Origin: Penicillus capitatus
Lineage: Eukaryota; Chlorophyta
Assembly: GCA_965649825.1 (NCBI GenBank)
Contig: OZ287699.1
Location: 930,001 to 994,000, forward strand
Direction: 5' to 3'
DNA length: 64,000 bases
Numbering within the stretch: the stretch's first letter is position 1; the number at the start of each line of letters is the position of its first letter. The position numbers were made by a program, and so were the translations under genes. The notes below the pieces were generated by a model that searched no databases, was not told the DNA's origin, and saw only the letters and a program-made list of their open reading frames with translations. This document shows, one piece after another, positions 36,255-46,572 of this stretch.

Positions 36255-38422
36255 TTAATGCACTTGATGGCGCAGTTCTTGCCTTCCGATGATGCGATGA
36301 ACGTGTCCAGCATGTTCCACCACATCAGCCGGAATGTCAGGCATCTCTTCCAAAATATTCTGCAGAGTCGTTTTCAGAAAGAGGCAGAGATGGAAGCGTG
36401 CGGTATACCTGCAAGTGAGGATCGCCGAATAGAAAGTCATCATCGTCATCTTCTGGATCTCCCATGACTGGCGTGTCAGGTTCTCTGAAGGTATCTTCTC
36501 TGGAAAAGGTGCGTGTCCATGGCCATTTCCAGGAACGGTGGCAGTTGATGTGGGCTTGGCACATGGGACACTTGGGTGCACGATGCAGACCCGCACATTG
36601 TTCCAGCCACTCCATTAAGCATGAAGTGTGATAGGCATGGCCACACTTGAGTGTACAGCCACTCTTGTTGTCTGCGGTATCGATATCACCCCGTGCAGAG
36701 CTGGGCACCTTCAGAGGGCCCCAACAGATCGCACAATTGCCACCCATGCGTTCCACATGCTCAGCCGTCATTGGGCTCAATTCTTCCAACATCGTGCAGG
36801 TGAAGGACTGGGTAATTGTCCGATAGAGCCACGAGATCGGAGCGCCCCAGAAGATCAAGGAGACAAAAGACGAGAAGATAATGCCGGCTCCATAGATCCA
36901 GCAAATAGCAGGGAAAGTGTAGAGCACGACGTACTGGTAGATGGAAGAGAGACTTGAATTGACTCGAACCAGCATTCGTGCGGCTTGGGGAGGGTTTCTG
37001 AAGAGGAGATAGTTGACGTAGACCGTCAACAAAACAAAGAACTTTTCACAAGAGAACCGCATCATGGCCAAGGTGGCTTCAATCAACGGAATCATGTGAC
37101 GATGATCCGCATCCTAAGCAACCGTCCACCTTCCATGCTGACAAAGCAGATGGCTGGACGCACTCACTTTCATGCGTCCGAGTTCTTTCGAATGTTTGAA
37201 CAGCGCCCACTGAAAGACGTCTCCTTGATGCAGAGAACTGCAAACGGATTCGTAGTTTTGTGTGTAGATAGATACATAGGACTCAACAGTCGATGGACTG
37301 ATCATATCACGTACCCCCACATCAACTAATTCAGAGAGACTGTCACGAGCAGCACAGGTTTCCGTCGTCGGTGTTGCTTTCTGTTCCAGATATCGTCCAG
37401 CTTCGACGGCAAGATCGGCACGGGAGTGGACGAGGCTCTCTTGCTCGAGCTTAAGAGGAACCCACAATGAATTGAAAGCAGCAAAGCCTAACAGCACGAC
37501 CAAGAACAGCATCACCCTCACATTGGCTCTGAGTCGATTGAAGAGCGTTTTCTGTTTGGGATCCATTTCCCAGTGTCGCTTAATCAAGTTCAGTGCAAGA
37601 TCATCACGCCTCAAATCGTCGGCCTGTTCTTCTGGCACTACCACACGGATCTGGGGAGCGACGAGGATCTTGAGTCGCGACGCCACAATCTGCATGGATG
37701 ATATGGATCACACATCGTGCTCAGAGAGTGGTATGGGAACAGACTTGAACACACGGAAGAATGACAAGCAGTTCCATGGCAAAACGCGGCACTTCGAACA
37801 GCATGGATGAGCATTCCGTCCCCCAATTCTGTTCCCAGTTATTGAGCCAATAAGGTACAAGTCTCCAGCAGACGCTGACAACGGAGTCTTTCGTGACAAC
37901 CTCTTCACCAGGAAGGAGTCCACCCAGTCCCAGCAACAGTGCGAGCTTCTGCAGGCCAAAGGCAAAGGCGATTGAGAAATTCCAAATCGCGAATGCCTTC
38001 CACCATCCTAACAGGTTCCAATGAAACTGACAGGTGCAGTACTGATGCTGATGGCCACAAAAGAAGTAGACGTCGCCCCATCCTTCAAATTCCGTATCGT
38101 ATTGGAGGTAATAGATAAAGTTGTAGGCGCTGAGCGTTCCCCAGTAGGCCCCAAAGCAATCCCACTTACTGAGACGCGACCATCCCATCAAAGTGGCATA
38201 CAGAAACCATACTGCCACGCAGACAGGTGCCCACATAGCGATGCGGTGTTGTATCTGCGAAGCGACGATGTAGACAGCGGACGTCAAGAGACTGCCGAAG
38301 ACAAAGGGATACGCGACTTGGAGACGACGCCATATCATCTTTGCATAAATCGCGTGTCCGTAGAGGAGGGTGCGAAGGAAGACAAGCGTCGTAGCAGCAC
38401 GAGAAACGTCGAAATGGTTCAA
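36255..38422 (-). CDS. Multi-pass membrane RING-H2 E3 ubiquitin ligase (5' end unresolved)
   Basis: One spliced gene: several N-terminal hydrophobic segments (PFVFGSLLTSAVYIVA, MWAPVCVAVWFLYATL, FSIAFAFGLQKLALLLGL), then IVASRLKILVAPQIRVVVP after a 66-nt intron, VMLFLVVLLGFAAFNSL, another membrane pair (VVLYTFPAICWIYGAGIIF) and a RING-H2: CAICWGP...CTLKCGHAYHTSCLMEW...CPMCQ. The last intron joins FLFGDPHLQ to NILEEMPDIPADVVEH. Architecture resembles ER-membrane E3s. The frame is open upstream of 38422 without an ATG, so the first exon is missing from my model. Confidence 0.72.
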
Positions 38423-38693
38423 ATTAAATTCTGCTAATTCCTCGATTGCTTTCTTTCTTCCTTGTTGACAATGCGCTCATAATGTACGGCACAGGGGGCG
38501 CGGCACTGGAAGTAGGAAACAACAGAATTTGTCAGTGCTCCAGGCAAAGATCTTTCCTGCAGGTTGTCTGTCTTTCTGTCTGTATGTCCGTCGTTGATTT
38601 GTTTTTGTGTACACGATCACCATCATCACCATACCGTCATGAACGCATGTTCCCTCAAAAAATCAGCCAAACACGCAAAGATGCATGGATAGG

Positions 38694-40155
38694 TCAATTT
38701 GCAGATGATTGGTACATGGTCATGAGCCTTCGGAGTCGAAATTCAGGGCTGTTTGATAAGACATCCAGCAGGCGCTTGGCATACTTTGACTTGGTATCAT
38801 CAGAAAGTTGTGTCGTGGAGATCATGTCTCGTACCGCTCCAACCACTCCTCCTTCGACCATCTGTCTCAGAGCGTTTGGATTCTGAGAGAGATAATAAAG
38901 AGCCTTCAGTGCCGTGTCCGGGACGGTAACGAATGCAAAGAAATCGTCAAAAACAAAATCTGAATAGTCGACATCATGGTTGACAGGCGGGAGCATTCGA
39001 GCGAATTCTGCCACGACGCCTTCAGCGACGGCAACGGTTCTGCCGCGAACGTCTTCACAGAGGTACTGGATGGCTTTGGCGATTGGGTATTTGACACCGG
39101 GGTCTTCTGTTCGTCGCCAATGGCGTACCAGTCCAGGAATGCAACGATCAGCAACGAAAAAACGAAACCTGTTTCTAAATGCTAAACTGGCAATAATGAG
39201 GGCAGCTCCATCCAGCGCACGGGTCGGCAATGATTCTAGTGATGGATCTGTTACCAAAGGATTGACGATAGACAACGTTATCTCCACTCCATGGTGCTCC
39301 ACCGCATCTGCCACTTCCATCATCTTCCCGCGGTGACGATAGGCGAATCCACGGATGATGCTGAGAATCTCTCTGCGTAAGTCAAAGTCTTCCATTTTGA
39401 GCAGACTGATCAGTTCTGAAATTTTCAGCAGTCCTTTGATCTGGACGAGCAGCCGAGCAGCCGGGATTTTTAGAGTGGGTTCTTGGAGCAGGTCACGAAT
39501 CGTTTCCATGTGTAACTCCTTGCGCACTTTCTTTAGTTGAGCGCCATCGATGTGTCGTGTCATTTCACGCAAGAGCACGAGAGCCGCATACGACTGAGGA
39601 AGAGCTCTTTCGGATACCAATCTGCTCACACATTCATGCATTGACTCACACATCTCACTCTTTTCCAAACTTCACCTTGAAAGTGCAACGACATCGTAGG
39701 CAGAAACGCCTCGCGACGTGACCACAGAGAGGCAGTGGCCGGGATCATCCAGCGGTCCATAACGGTCGTTTGTGGCCGATCCTTCATGTCTGGACTCTCG
39801 AGAAAAGTCCCTGACACTACCCAACTCGATTCCTTTCTTCGATGCGTAATCATGAACAGCGTTTCTTATTGAGTACAGTGGAGCGAGTCGCTGGCTGCTC
39901 AAGCGCACGCCTGCACAAACACACGCACAGAATATCGACATTAGGGACTGTCATCTGTGATATGGCATGACCAGTTAAAGGACACGTGTTATTTCCCATG
40001 CGAAACCACTCCTGGATACTGTGACGGTCGTAGATTTGTCCCGTTTCCACGAGAACGACCGGGTCACTCATAAGTTCACGTGACACGGGACAAAGGAACA
40101 TTCCAGGGACAGAATCCCTCGAACTCTCCACATCCGTATCTTGACTCGAACTCAT
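38694..40155 (-). CDS. U-box / ARM-repeat E3 ubiquitin ligase
   Basis: Start ATG 40155 (MSSSQDTDVESSRD). The U-box is FLCPVSRELMSDPVVLVETG then YDRHSIQEWFRMGNNTCPLT. A short intron joins it to QRLAPLYSIRNAVHDYA. The C-terminal exon (38694-39668) is a helical repeat domain of armadillo type (ALVLLREMTRHIDGAQLKKV; ALDGAALIIASLAFRNRF; PIAKAIQYLCEDV). This PUB-like arrangement is common in plants and some protists. Same strand as the preceding RING E3 gene. Confidence 0.8.
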
Positions 40156-40968
40156 TAGAAAAAGCGGAAACGCAAAAGATAAGCAAAGCACAAACCGTCA
40201 CGTTACAAACAGCGAACGTATGGTAGTTGTGCGATAAGTATTAGCGGCGGAAGAATGCGTGAGGAGTCGTAGTGTGGCGCACGAAGGATGGTGTTGATGA
40301 AGTATGAAACGACAATCGACTTGCTGCCTATCCGCCAATCGTTGCGCGGCATGCACGAAGATTAGCGAGATTCGACGACGTCATTGTCAATTGGACGGCC
40401 GACCACCCCAAAAAAAGCAACCCAGTACAAGGCGTCAAAAAACGACAGCAGTACAACCCGTTACACTTAAAGCAATGAAAGGCAGATCATCCATTGCCTC
40501 TTGACTGTGACATGAAGTGGATGACACCCCACTCGGTCATGTCATCGATCGAATGGCACAATTTCTTTTTCTGCCCTTATGCGTCTGAAGCTCGCTCAGG
40601 TCGAGAGACTCCAAAGCACAGGGAGATGGATCATACTGGCGGCGATGGTGCGATGCTATGAGGCGAAACCAACCTACACCACCTGATTACAGAGCATTGG
40701 CCGGCAGTGGATAGGGGGTCTCCAGATTAGATCGTACGGACGACACCAAATGTACACGTCATGACAGTTGTCGTGGACTCACAGTTTGTCCCAGTGTTTG
40801 ACAACACCCACATCTTCCTTTACTTGACGAATCGTATGCAAAAGATGGTCGATCAAAAGGCTTCGCTTTGTTGCTATCAACCCAACGATTCCACATCCGT
40901 CAAAGACTCCACAAAAAAGCATTGCTTCTCGACGAACTTCCATACACTCTTTGTCCACTCTCCAGATT
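40156..40968. other. Longest spacer in the left half (0.8 kb), content unclear
   Basis: A plus-strand ORF at 40304-40504 (MKRQSTCCLSANRCAACTKI) is Cys- and basic-rich but has no recognisable domain. A box-C-like tgatgaa lies near 40298, without a convincing D box or guide stem. It is unusually long for this compact window, so it may hold an RNA gene or an unrecognised short gene. Confidence 0.3.
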
Positions 40969-41892
40969 TCATTCGACGACTTGTGTTTGTTGGAAGAAGG
41001 AATCGTGGGGTTCCATGACCTTTTGATCGTGTTTACTCGTCGTCGGTTTTAGAAGATCTTCAAACGGAACGCCGTTGTGGTACTTCTCAATCAACGTCTC
41101 AATATCCTCCACGATGCGTTGCACGGCACGTTTGGAGATATTCTTCATGAAACCGGCGCAAAAAATGGGAACGAAATTCGGAAGCAAATCCTGAATCAAC
41201 ATTGCTCGCGTACCTAATACGTGACCCTATCATCATCCCACCGGCCGCCATAGCCTTACCAATAATTTTATCCGCGTCGTCTGGAGAATAGACGGGAGAT
41301 AGAAACCACTCCCCGGCAAACTTGTTCATGATCCCTTTCTTGTGCAGCCAATACCTGAACCATCCATCTGTTGAGGCAAAACGGCACAGGGAGAGGTATT
41401 CACCTAAAAGTGCCTTTCTGCATGTTTCGTTCGACATTAAGGTGTGTGGAGAAGGTGATGGGTACGACGAGAAATTTGAACCCTGAAACTTGTTCCACAA
41501 TGACTTTCTGCCTTCCTTCCCCATCGTCTTCCACCACCTCACGATATGGAACGGCGTAGATATCGCGAAAGACGCCTGTGTTGTCCGGATTCGAGAAAAC
41601 GGTCATGAGCTGCGTAGGCGTCAGCCTGAAATCTGCGTCCATGGTTATGCGGCAGAGAAACCCTTCGTAGTCCATGACGCGTATTTCGGAGTCTTGCCGC
41701 AACGGACGCCGTTCCTGAAGGTCGGCGAAGAGTTTTTCTCCGTTCTCGGCCATTGTTGTTACAAAAGGCGATGCCGCATGCAAAGTTGAGTACTCGGCCA
41801 AGCGATGATCGATGACGTGAAACGCTCGTCATCTCGCTGTCCTGTCCTTCGGACTCGTCGTTCCCTTTACCGGCGCTATCGTGTCCGGCCAT
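40969..41892 (-). CDS. START-like (SRPBCC fold) protein
   Basis: Exon 2 encodes a beta-rich segment typical of SRPBCC proteins: IRVMDYEGFLCRITMDADFR, LMTVFSNPDNTGVFRDIYAV and EQVSGFKFLVVPITFSTHLN. A further exon has YWLHKKGIMNKFAGEWFLSP, and the last has FVPIFCAGFMKNISKRAVQR then ETLIEKYHNGVPFEDLL. A start at 41892 (MAGHDSA, then a 46-nt intron) keeps frame with AFHVIDHRLAEY; the alternative is ATG 41753. One internal join near 41400 is unresolved. A hydrophobic ligand is expected for the fold; none can be named. Confidence 0.6.
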
Positions 41893-42466
41893 GGCAGGTA
41901 AGGACCAGGACTGCATCCCACTGAACCTTCACGCCAGAGATGCATGCAGAAGCAAGTGCGCCCGAGAAGCTCACCCATCCCACTTCACCAGATATCAAAG
42001 AGAAACAACCGAGTGCCGAATCACGACAGACGATCAAACGCGAGGAGAGAATCCAAGAAGCGCCACAGATAAAGAACGGGGAGGAAGATGACGAAGAAGA
42101 AGAGACGTGCGGGTTCTGCAAATTCATGAAAGAGGGCGGCTGCAAATCTCAGTTCGTCGTAAGACCACGATGCCTGTCCAGGTCACAACTCACGTCTGGC
42201 TTCTCGAGAATTGGATGGAATGCGTCGACAGCGAAAAGGAAAAGGGGAACGATTTCGTGGAGACATGCATGAATCAAGTGCGTCGCCTTTTTTCAGATCC
42301 GTTCGGCGTGATGCATGGAAGTACACAGATTCAAGATCTACGTCAATGTATGTTGGCCAATCCCGAATACTATCGGCCAATGTTGGAAGAGGAAGAGCAT
42401 TACCTTGAGGAGAAGGAATCTGAGAGTGAGGCCATAACTTCTGAGGAACGGCAGACGGCAGCGTGA
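41891..42466 (+). CDS. GCK-domain protein (intact copy)
   Basis: Four exons (41891-41897, 41950-42158, 42209-42277, 42329-42466; introns 52, 50 and 51 nt) give 140 residues. The acidic N-terminus leads to the cysteine domain: CGFCKFMKEGGCK, WMECVDSEKEKGNDFVETC, LRQCMLANPEYYRPML. This matches the GCK domain of plants and protists, whose function is unknown. The first coding exon is only 7 nt (ATGGCAG) before a strong GTAAG donor; the alternative start ATG 41940 is also in frame. The last exon is repeated at 49888-50034. Confidence 0.75.
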
Positions 42467-43007
42467 TGCGAAACATATGGTAAAATCTGGCAGATGGATT
42501 CATGCGGCTGTTTGGATCGTGTAAACGAATTCGAGAAAATAAAAATCGATTCACGCTTGACGACGTCGACGAAAACGCACTTGAATAAGTGTCAGGAACG
42601 GATGGTTAGTGACTTCGCAACAGTGGCTTTAGTTGTTCTCGTCGGCGATTTATATATCTAATCTCTATCAGCGACACACTGCGTCACCTTAAGTGCTTTG
42701 TCGCTTCATCATTATCACGCTCTCTCTTTAATGGTTGTCATAATTCTGGGTAGTCGCATCAAGTCTGCCTAGAGACTGCCTCGTTTTCCAGGGGTCTTGT
42801 CTTCTAAAGGGCGCTTATTAACGGTTCATGAACGTTCAGAGGCATTATTCTCTGGCTCTGAAAGCCAGATTACTCACCTGTCTAGAGAAGTCTTTTCACG
42901 TGTTACCTATAAATCGGCATTTCTGAAGCTGAAAACGAATCTGCTCGGTAAGCTTGAAAGTCTTGCACTGTTAGTCTGTCAAGCACGGCGCAGCTGGAGC
43001 GACTATC
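42467..43007. other. Spacer upstream of thioredoxin 1, about 0.5 kb longer than in copy 2
   Basis: No gene recognised. Only about 140 bp separate the same two features in copy 2, so this sequence was either gained in copy 1 or lost from copy 2. I see no terminal repeats marking it as a transposon. Confidence 0.5.
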
Positions 43008-43483
43008 ATGCTTTCTTTCAAATTTCCTATCGTTCTGTTGTTCGTCGCGCATTTCTCACTTGGCAGCACGATCGTGACGAAAGTAACAAGTGAAGCTGAA
43101 TTTGACGAGCACATCAAGACGTCGAAGGAAAATGGAACAGTGGTTCGTGACGCCGTCGGCCATCTCGGCTTCACCTGAGATTCTGCCCGTAGGTCGTTGT
43201 GGAGTTTTTCGCTTTGTGGTGCGGCCCTTGTAAACTAATGTCGCCAGTATTCGCAACGCTAGCAGAACAAAAAGATTACTCTCACATGAAGTTCCTCAAG
43301 GTGGACGTCGACGACGTGCAGGGGCTCGGAGATCAATGCGGCATCAGTGCCATACCGACTTTTCAAGTCTACAAGGCAGGCGAAAAGGTTGGCGAAGTCA
43401 ATAATGACCCAAATGGACTCAAAAAACTTCTCGACAAATATAGGCTGCCGAACGATCTATTATTTTCCTTGGTTCGTTACTGA
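43008..43483 (+). CDS. Thioredoxin 1, with signal-peptide-like N-terminus and extended C-terminus
   Basis: Two exons (43008-43142, 43193-43483; 50-nt intron) give 141 residues. The active site is WCGPCK, with the cis-Pro motif ISAIPTFQVYKAGEKVGEV. From ATG 43008 the N-terminus reads MLSFKFPIVLLFVAHFSLGS, a good signal peptide. At the position where thioredoxin 2 starts (ATG), this copy has ACG. Where thioredoxin 2 stops (TAG), this copy reads through and adds PNDLLFSLVRY. Predicted to enter the secretory pathway, unlike its paralogue. Confidence 0.8.
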
Positions 43484-43601
43484 ATGGGTATGCGAAACAA
43501 TCGATTGAATGAGCCTGGAAAACCCTTCGGGTCGTGTGAGCATCTCTGTTATTTCGCCCATACTGATTTCCCACGCGTGTCCACCTGAAACACGACGCTA
43601 C

Positions 43602-43782
43602 TGTGGTGCGTAAAAGCGAGCGAGAGGTAAAACAGAGTTTTCGTTACAGGATACGATTCGTGTTTGCAAAACATCGTATTTATACCACCCAGCATGACGT
43701 TATGATGTCGTCATGCTTCTTGTAATGATGTGACTGGTGTTTCTTTCCTTCCCCTTCCCACTTCATCGTCAGGTCCACGACA
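43602..43782 (-). repeat. 3' LTR (element orientation)
   Basis: 181 bp, matches 48320-48500. It contains the last 24 codons of pol including its stop, and a 9-bp inverted repeat (43691-43699 / 43709-43717). Confidence 0.95.
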
Positions 43783-46572
43783 ATCGCTTCCCTGCGCTTG
43801 ACTCCGATGAAAGAAAGGTCGGAGATGATCTCGGTGGGTCAAGAAAGGCTTCTTGGACTGAGGATTGAAAAGATAATAGAGCTGAGGGGAGAATTGTTTG
43901 TGTATGATGTAGGGTCCAAGCCATTGGGGGGCTAGCTTGTTGCCATGCGTGTGGGCATGTTGGTGGTCAAAGAGGAGGACAGAAGAACCAACTGGGAGAA
44001 TCGAGGAGCGCTCCGGGTGCGCCTGTTGACGTTGTTGTTGATGTTGCATCTGTTGGTCGATGGCTTTCCAGCGAGCGGCGAGAATGTCATGGTGTCGGGC
44101 GGGATGCGGTTCTTCTGATTGTGGCGTGCTGATGGATGTGCGGGGATCCGGAATAGGATGCAGGCGCGGCTGATATCCGAATGCGGTCTGGGCGGCACTG
44201 AGCTGGGTGATAGCATTCGGGTGTGCGTTGAGGAGGGCTTGGACTTGGGGGAGGTGGCGGGCCCATTTGCCTTGTGTCGGGAGGCGCTGGAGACGACGGA
44301 TGATTTCTTGGTTGAGGCGCTCCACGGTCCCGTTGCATTGCGGCCGGTATGCAGGGATGGTGCGGCGATGGATGCCGCGAGTGGTCATCCAGTTAGATAG
44401 CTGGTTGCCAACGAAAGCTGGTGCGTTGTCGGTTTGGATGGTGGTGGGGTTGCCAAAGAGTGTCGTCCAGTGGTCCAGGAGTTTGATGATAGCTGTGGCA
44501 TTGGCCTGGGATGATGCGGAGAGGAGGCAAAAGCGAGTACAAAGGTCGACGGCGGCGAGAATGAAGCGCGCGGAACCGTCGGGCTTCATAGGGCCGATGA
44601 CGTCCAGGCCAACACACTGGTTCATGTGCTGCCAGGTGTTGTAGGAGGGGGCAACTGGTGGATCATGTCTGGCGAAGCGCTGGCATTGGGGGCAACTGCG
44701 TACCCACTGTTGGACATGGGAGGTAGCTTGCGGAAAGTAGATCATGCGCTGAAGCTTCTGAACGGTGGTCTGGGCCCCGTAGTGACCGCTGTCTTCATGT
44801 GCGAGGGTGAGCCAGCGCGGGATTTCGTGTGGATCGAGGCAACACGGTGTCCAGAGAAATCCGTCGGCCGAGTGCTCGAGACGGTCATGGCGGAGGCGAA
44901 AAAACTGGGCGCGGTGCTTGAGGCGGGCGCGTTGCTGCGGCGTCAGATCGTCAGGGCAGCGGGAGGTGCGCAGGAAGTTGTCCATCTGGAGGTACCAGCT
45001 GGGCCAATCGAGAGGCTGGGCGTTGATACGTCGTGCGGGAGCCACTACTGGGGTCTCCGGGAGTGTCTGGCGCCACCATTGGCTGCGACTGAGAAGGTCG
45101 GCGATGACGTTGGCCACGCCATCTACATGTTTCACGCGACCCGCGGCCAAGTTGAGTGCGTCCAGATGGCGTTGAACGAGGAAACTCTGGTCCTTGCTTC
45201 CGCTGGCTTGCTGTACAACAGTGGCATCTGTGAAGATGGTGAGGTGTTTACCAAGGATGTCGTGCCGGACTTCTCTGAGCGCCCGTTCGAGGCCTAGGAG
45301 TTCTGCTTTGCCACTGGAGCGGAATTGTTCGCGCTGAAACCCCCCTGCCCCAAGGCGGATGAGCTGCGTGGTCTTGGCGTCAAAGAGGGCGAAACCAAAT
45401 CCGTCTCTGCTGGCGTCGACGTACAGGTCGACGGAGGCCCCGATGGCGTCTGGTCGGTTGTACCAGACGCGTTCAAAGGACCGGATGAGCGTTGTCCACC
45501 GGCCGGGGTCTTCTTTCCAGTATCGTTGTATTTCTATGGCTTCAGCGTTGGAAAGCTTTTGAAGATCCGCTAGGCTCTTAGCATTGAAGCGACAATAGTT
45601 GAGTAGCGTGCGGAGCACGCCGAGAAAAGAGCGGACTTCGGCTTTTGTCTGTGGCGGTGTCGCCCTGAGTAGCTGCTGCATTGTCGTCTGGGGAGGCAGC
45701 ACCCCTTGCCGCGTGAAGCGGTGCCCCAGGAACTCTATCTCTTCTGCTCCGTACTTGCATTTCTTCGGGGATGCTGTCCATCCGTGCTTTCTGTATACCG
45801 TCAGGAGTTCTGCAACTGCCTCCGCAAGATCCCCTTCTGTCCGTGCACCGACGCACACGTCGTCAGCGTAGCTCTCGATTGCTGCCCTTATCCCCTTATG
45901 CGTCAGTAGGTCCCGTGCTTCAGCGATGGTCGTCTGGACCGCCTGGTCGAAGAACGCCATCGAGTTGATCCAGCCCATGGGCAGTCTAGTAAATGCGTAG
46001 GGCTGGCGGTCAAAGACTGTGACGAAATACGGCTGGAGATCTTCAGCGAGCGGGATTTGGTAAAACCCGTGCCTGAAGTCGAACTTTGCGAAGATGCGCA
46101 TCCCAGCAAGACCCTGCTTCGCCCCTTCCCGGTGCATGGGAAGTGCGGGTCTTCGTGTTGTCAACGTGTTGAGTCCTCGGAAGTCTAGTACCACTCGCCT
46201 CTCGAGCGAGTCCTTCTTCGCGACGGAGAACCATGGTATGACGTGCTTCGGCTTCCCGTGGAATCTCTTCACAATCTTGGCGTCTATGAGTTGGTCGATC
46301 TCCTTCCGGCAGGCCGCAGTTTCGGCAGCGAACGCGTATGGGACTTTCGTGGCTACCGAGTGCAATTGTCCCTGTACGTCGTCCATGCTGACCTTCCATC
46401 CCCGAAAACGTCCAATTCCTTCACGGATGACGTCTGGGAACTTGGTCAGCAGCTGTTCCATGCTGCAGCAGTCATTCGTCTTGTTATGCGACAGCAGTCC
46501 TGACTGCAAGTCTACTGCCGCGTGGGAAAAGATCTTCTCGTGCCACGGAGTTGATGCTGGTTCCCGTCGCAA
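43711..46572 (-). CDS. Pol polyprotein (RT, RNase H, integrase)
   Basis: 953 open codons. Reverse transcriptase: VVLDFRGLNTLTTRRPALPM, FDFRHGFYQIPLAED and the YADD catalytic box (ESYADDVCVG). RNase H: DLYVDASRDGFGFALF. Integrase: HHCC zinc module (HEDSGHYGAQTTVQKLQRMI with CPQCQ), core DVIGPMKPDG, TDNAPAFVGN and a downstream Glu in NGTVERLNQE. The C-terminus runs into the 3' LTR. It overlaps gag by 61 nt in the -1 frame, so it is probably made by frameshifting; the leading residues are not an independent start. Confidence 0.95.
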   Translation of the reverse strand: MRREPASTPWHEKIFSHAAVDLQSGLLSHNKTNDCCSMEQLLTKFPDVIREGIGRFRGWKVSMDDVQGQLHSVATKVPYAFAAETAACRKEIDQLIDAKIVKRFHGKPKHVIPWFSVAKKDSLERRVVLDFRGLNTLTTRRPALPMHREGAKQGLAGMRIFAKFDFRHGFYQIPLAEDLQPYFVTVFDRQPYAFTRLPMGWINSMAFFDQAVQTTIAEARDLLTHKGIRAAIESYADDVCVGARTEGDLAEAVAELLTVYRKHGWTASPKKCKYGAEEIEFLGHRFTRQGVLPPQTTMQQLLRATPPQTKAEVRSFLGVLRTLLNYCRFNAKSLADLQKLSNAEAIEIQRYWKEDPGRWTTLIRSFERVWYNRPDAIGASVDLYVDASRDGFGFALFDAKTTQLIRLGAGGFQREQFRSSGKAELLGLERALREVRHDILGKHLTIFTDATVVQQASGSKDQSFLVQRHLDALNLAAGRVKHVDGVANVIADLLSRSQWWRQTLPETPVVAPARRINAQPLDWPSWYLQMDNFLRTSRCPDDLTPQQRARLKHRAQFFRLRHDRLEHSADGFLWTPCCLDPHEIPRWLTLAHEDSGHYGAQTTVQKLQRMIYFPQATSHVQQWVRSCPQCQRFARHDPPVAPSYNTWQHMNQCVGLDVIGPMKPDGSARFILAAVDLCTRFCLLSASSQANATAIIKLLDHWTTLFGNPTTIQTDNAPAFVGNQLSNWMTTRGIHRRTIPAYRPQCNGTVERLNQEIIRRLQRLPTQGKWARHLPQVQALLNAHPNAITQLSAAQTAFGYQPRLHPIPDPRTSISTPQSEEPHPARHHDILAARWKAIDQQMQHQQQRQQAHPERSSILPVGSSVLLFDHQHAHTHGNKLAPQWLGPYIIHKQFSPQLYYLFNPQSKKPFLTHRDHLRPFFHRSQAQGSDCRGPDDEVGRGRKETPVTSLQEA

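Noticed and set aside
43934-45573. Plus-strand ORFs of up to 223 codons inside the retroelement
   Set aside because: Shadows of the pol frame on the opposite strand; no motif.
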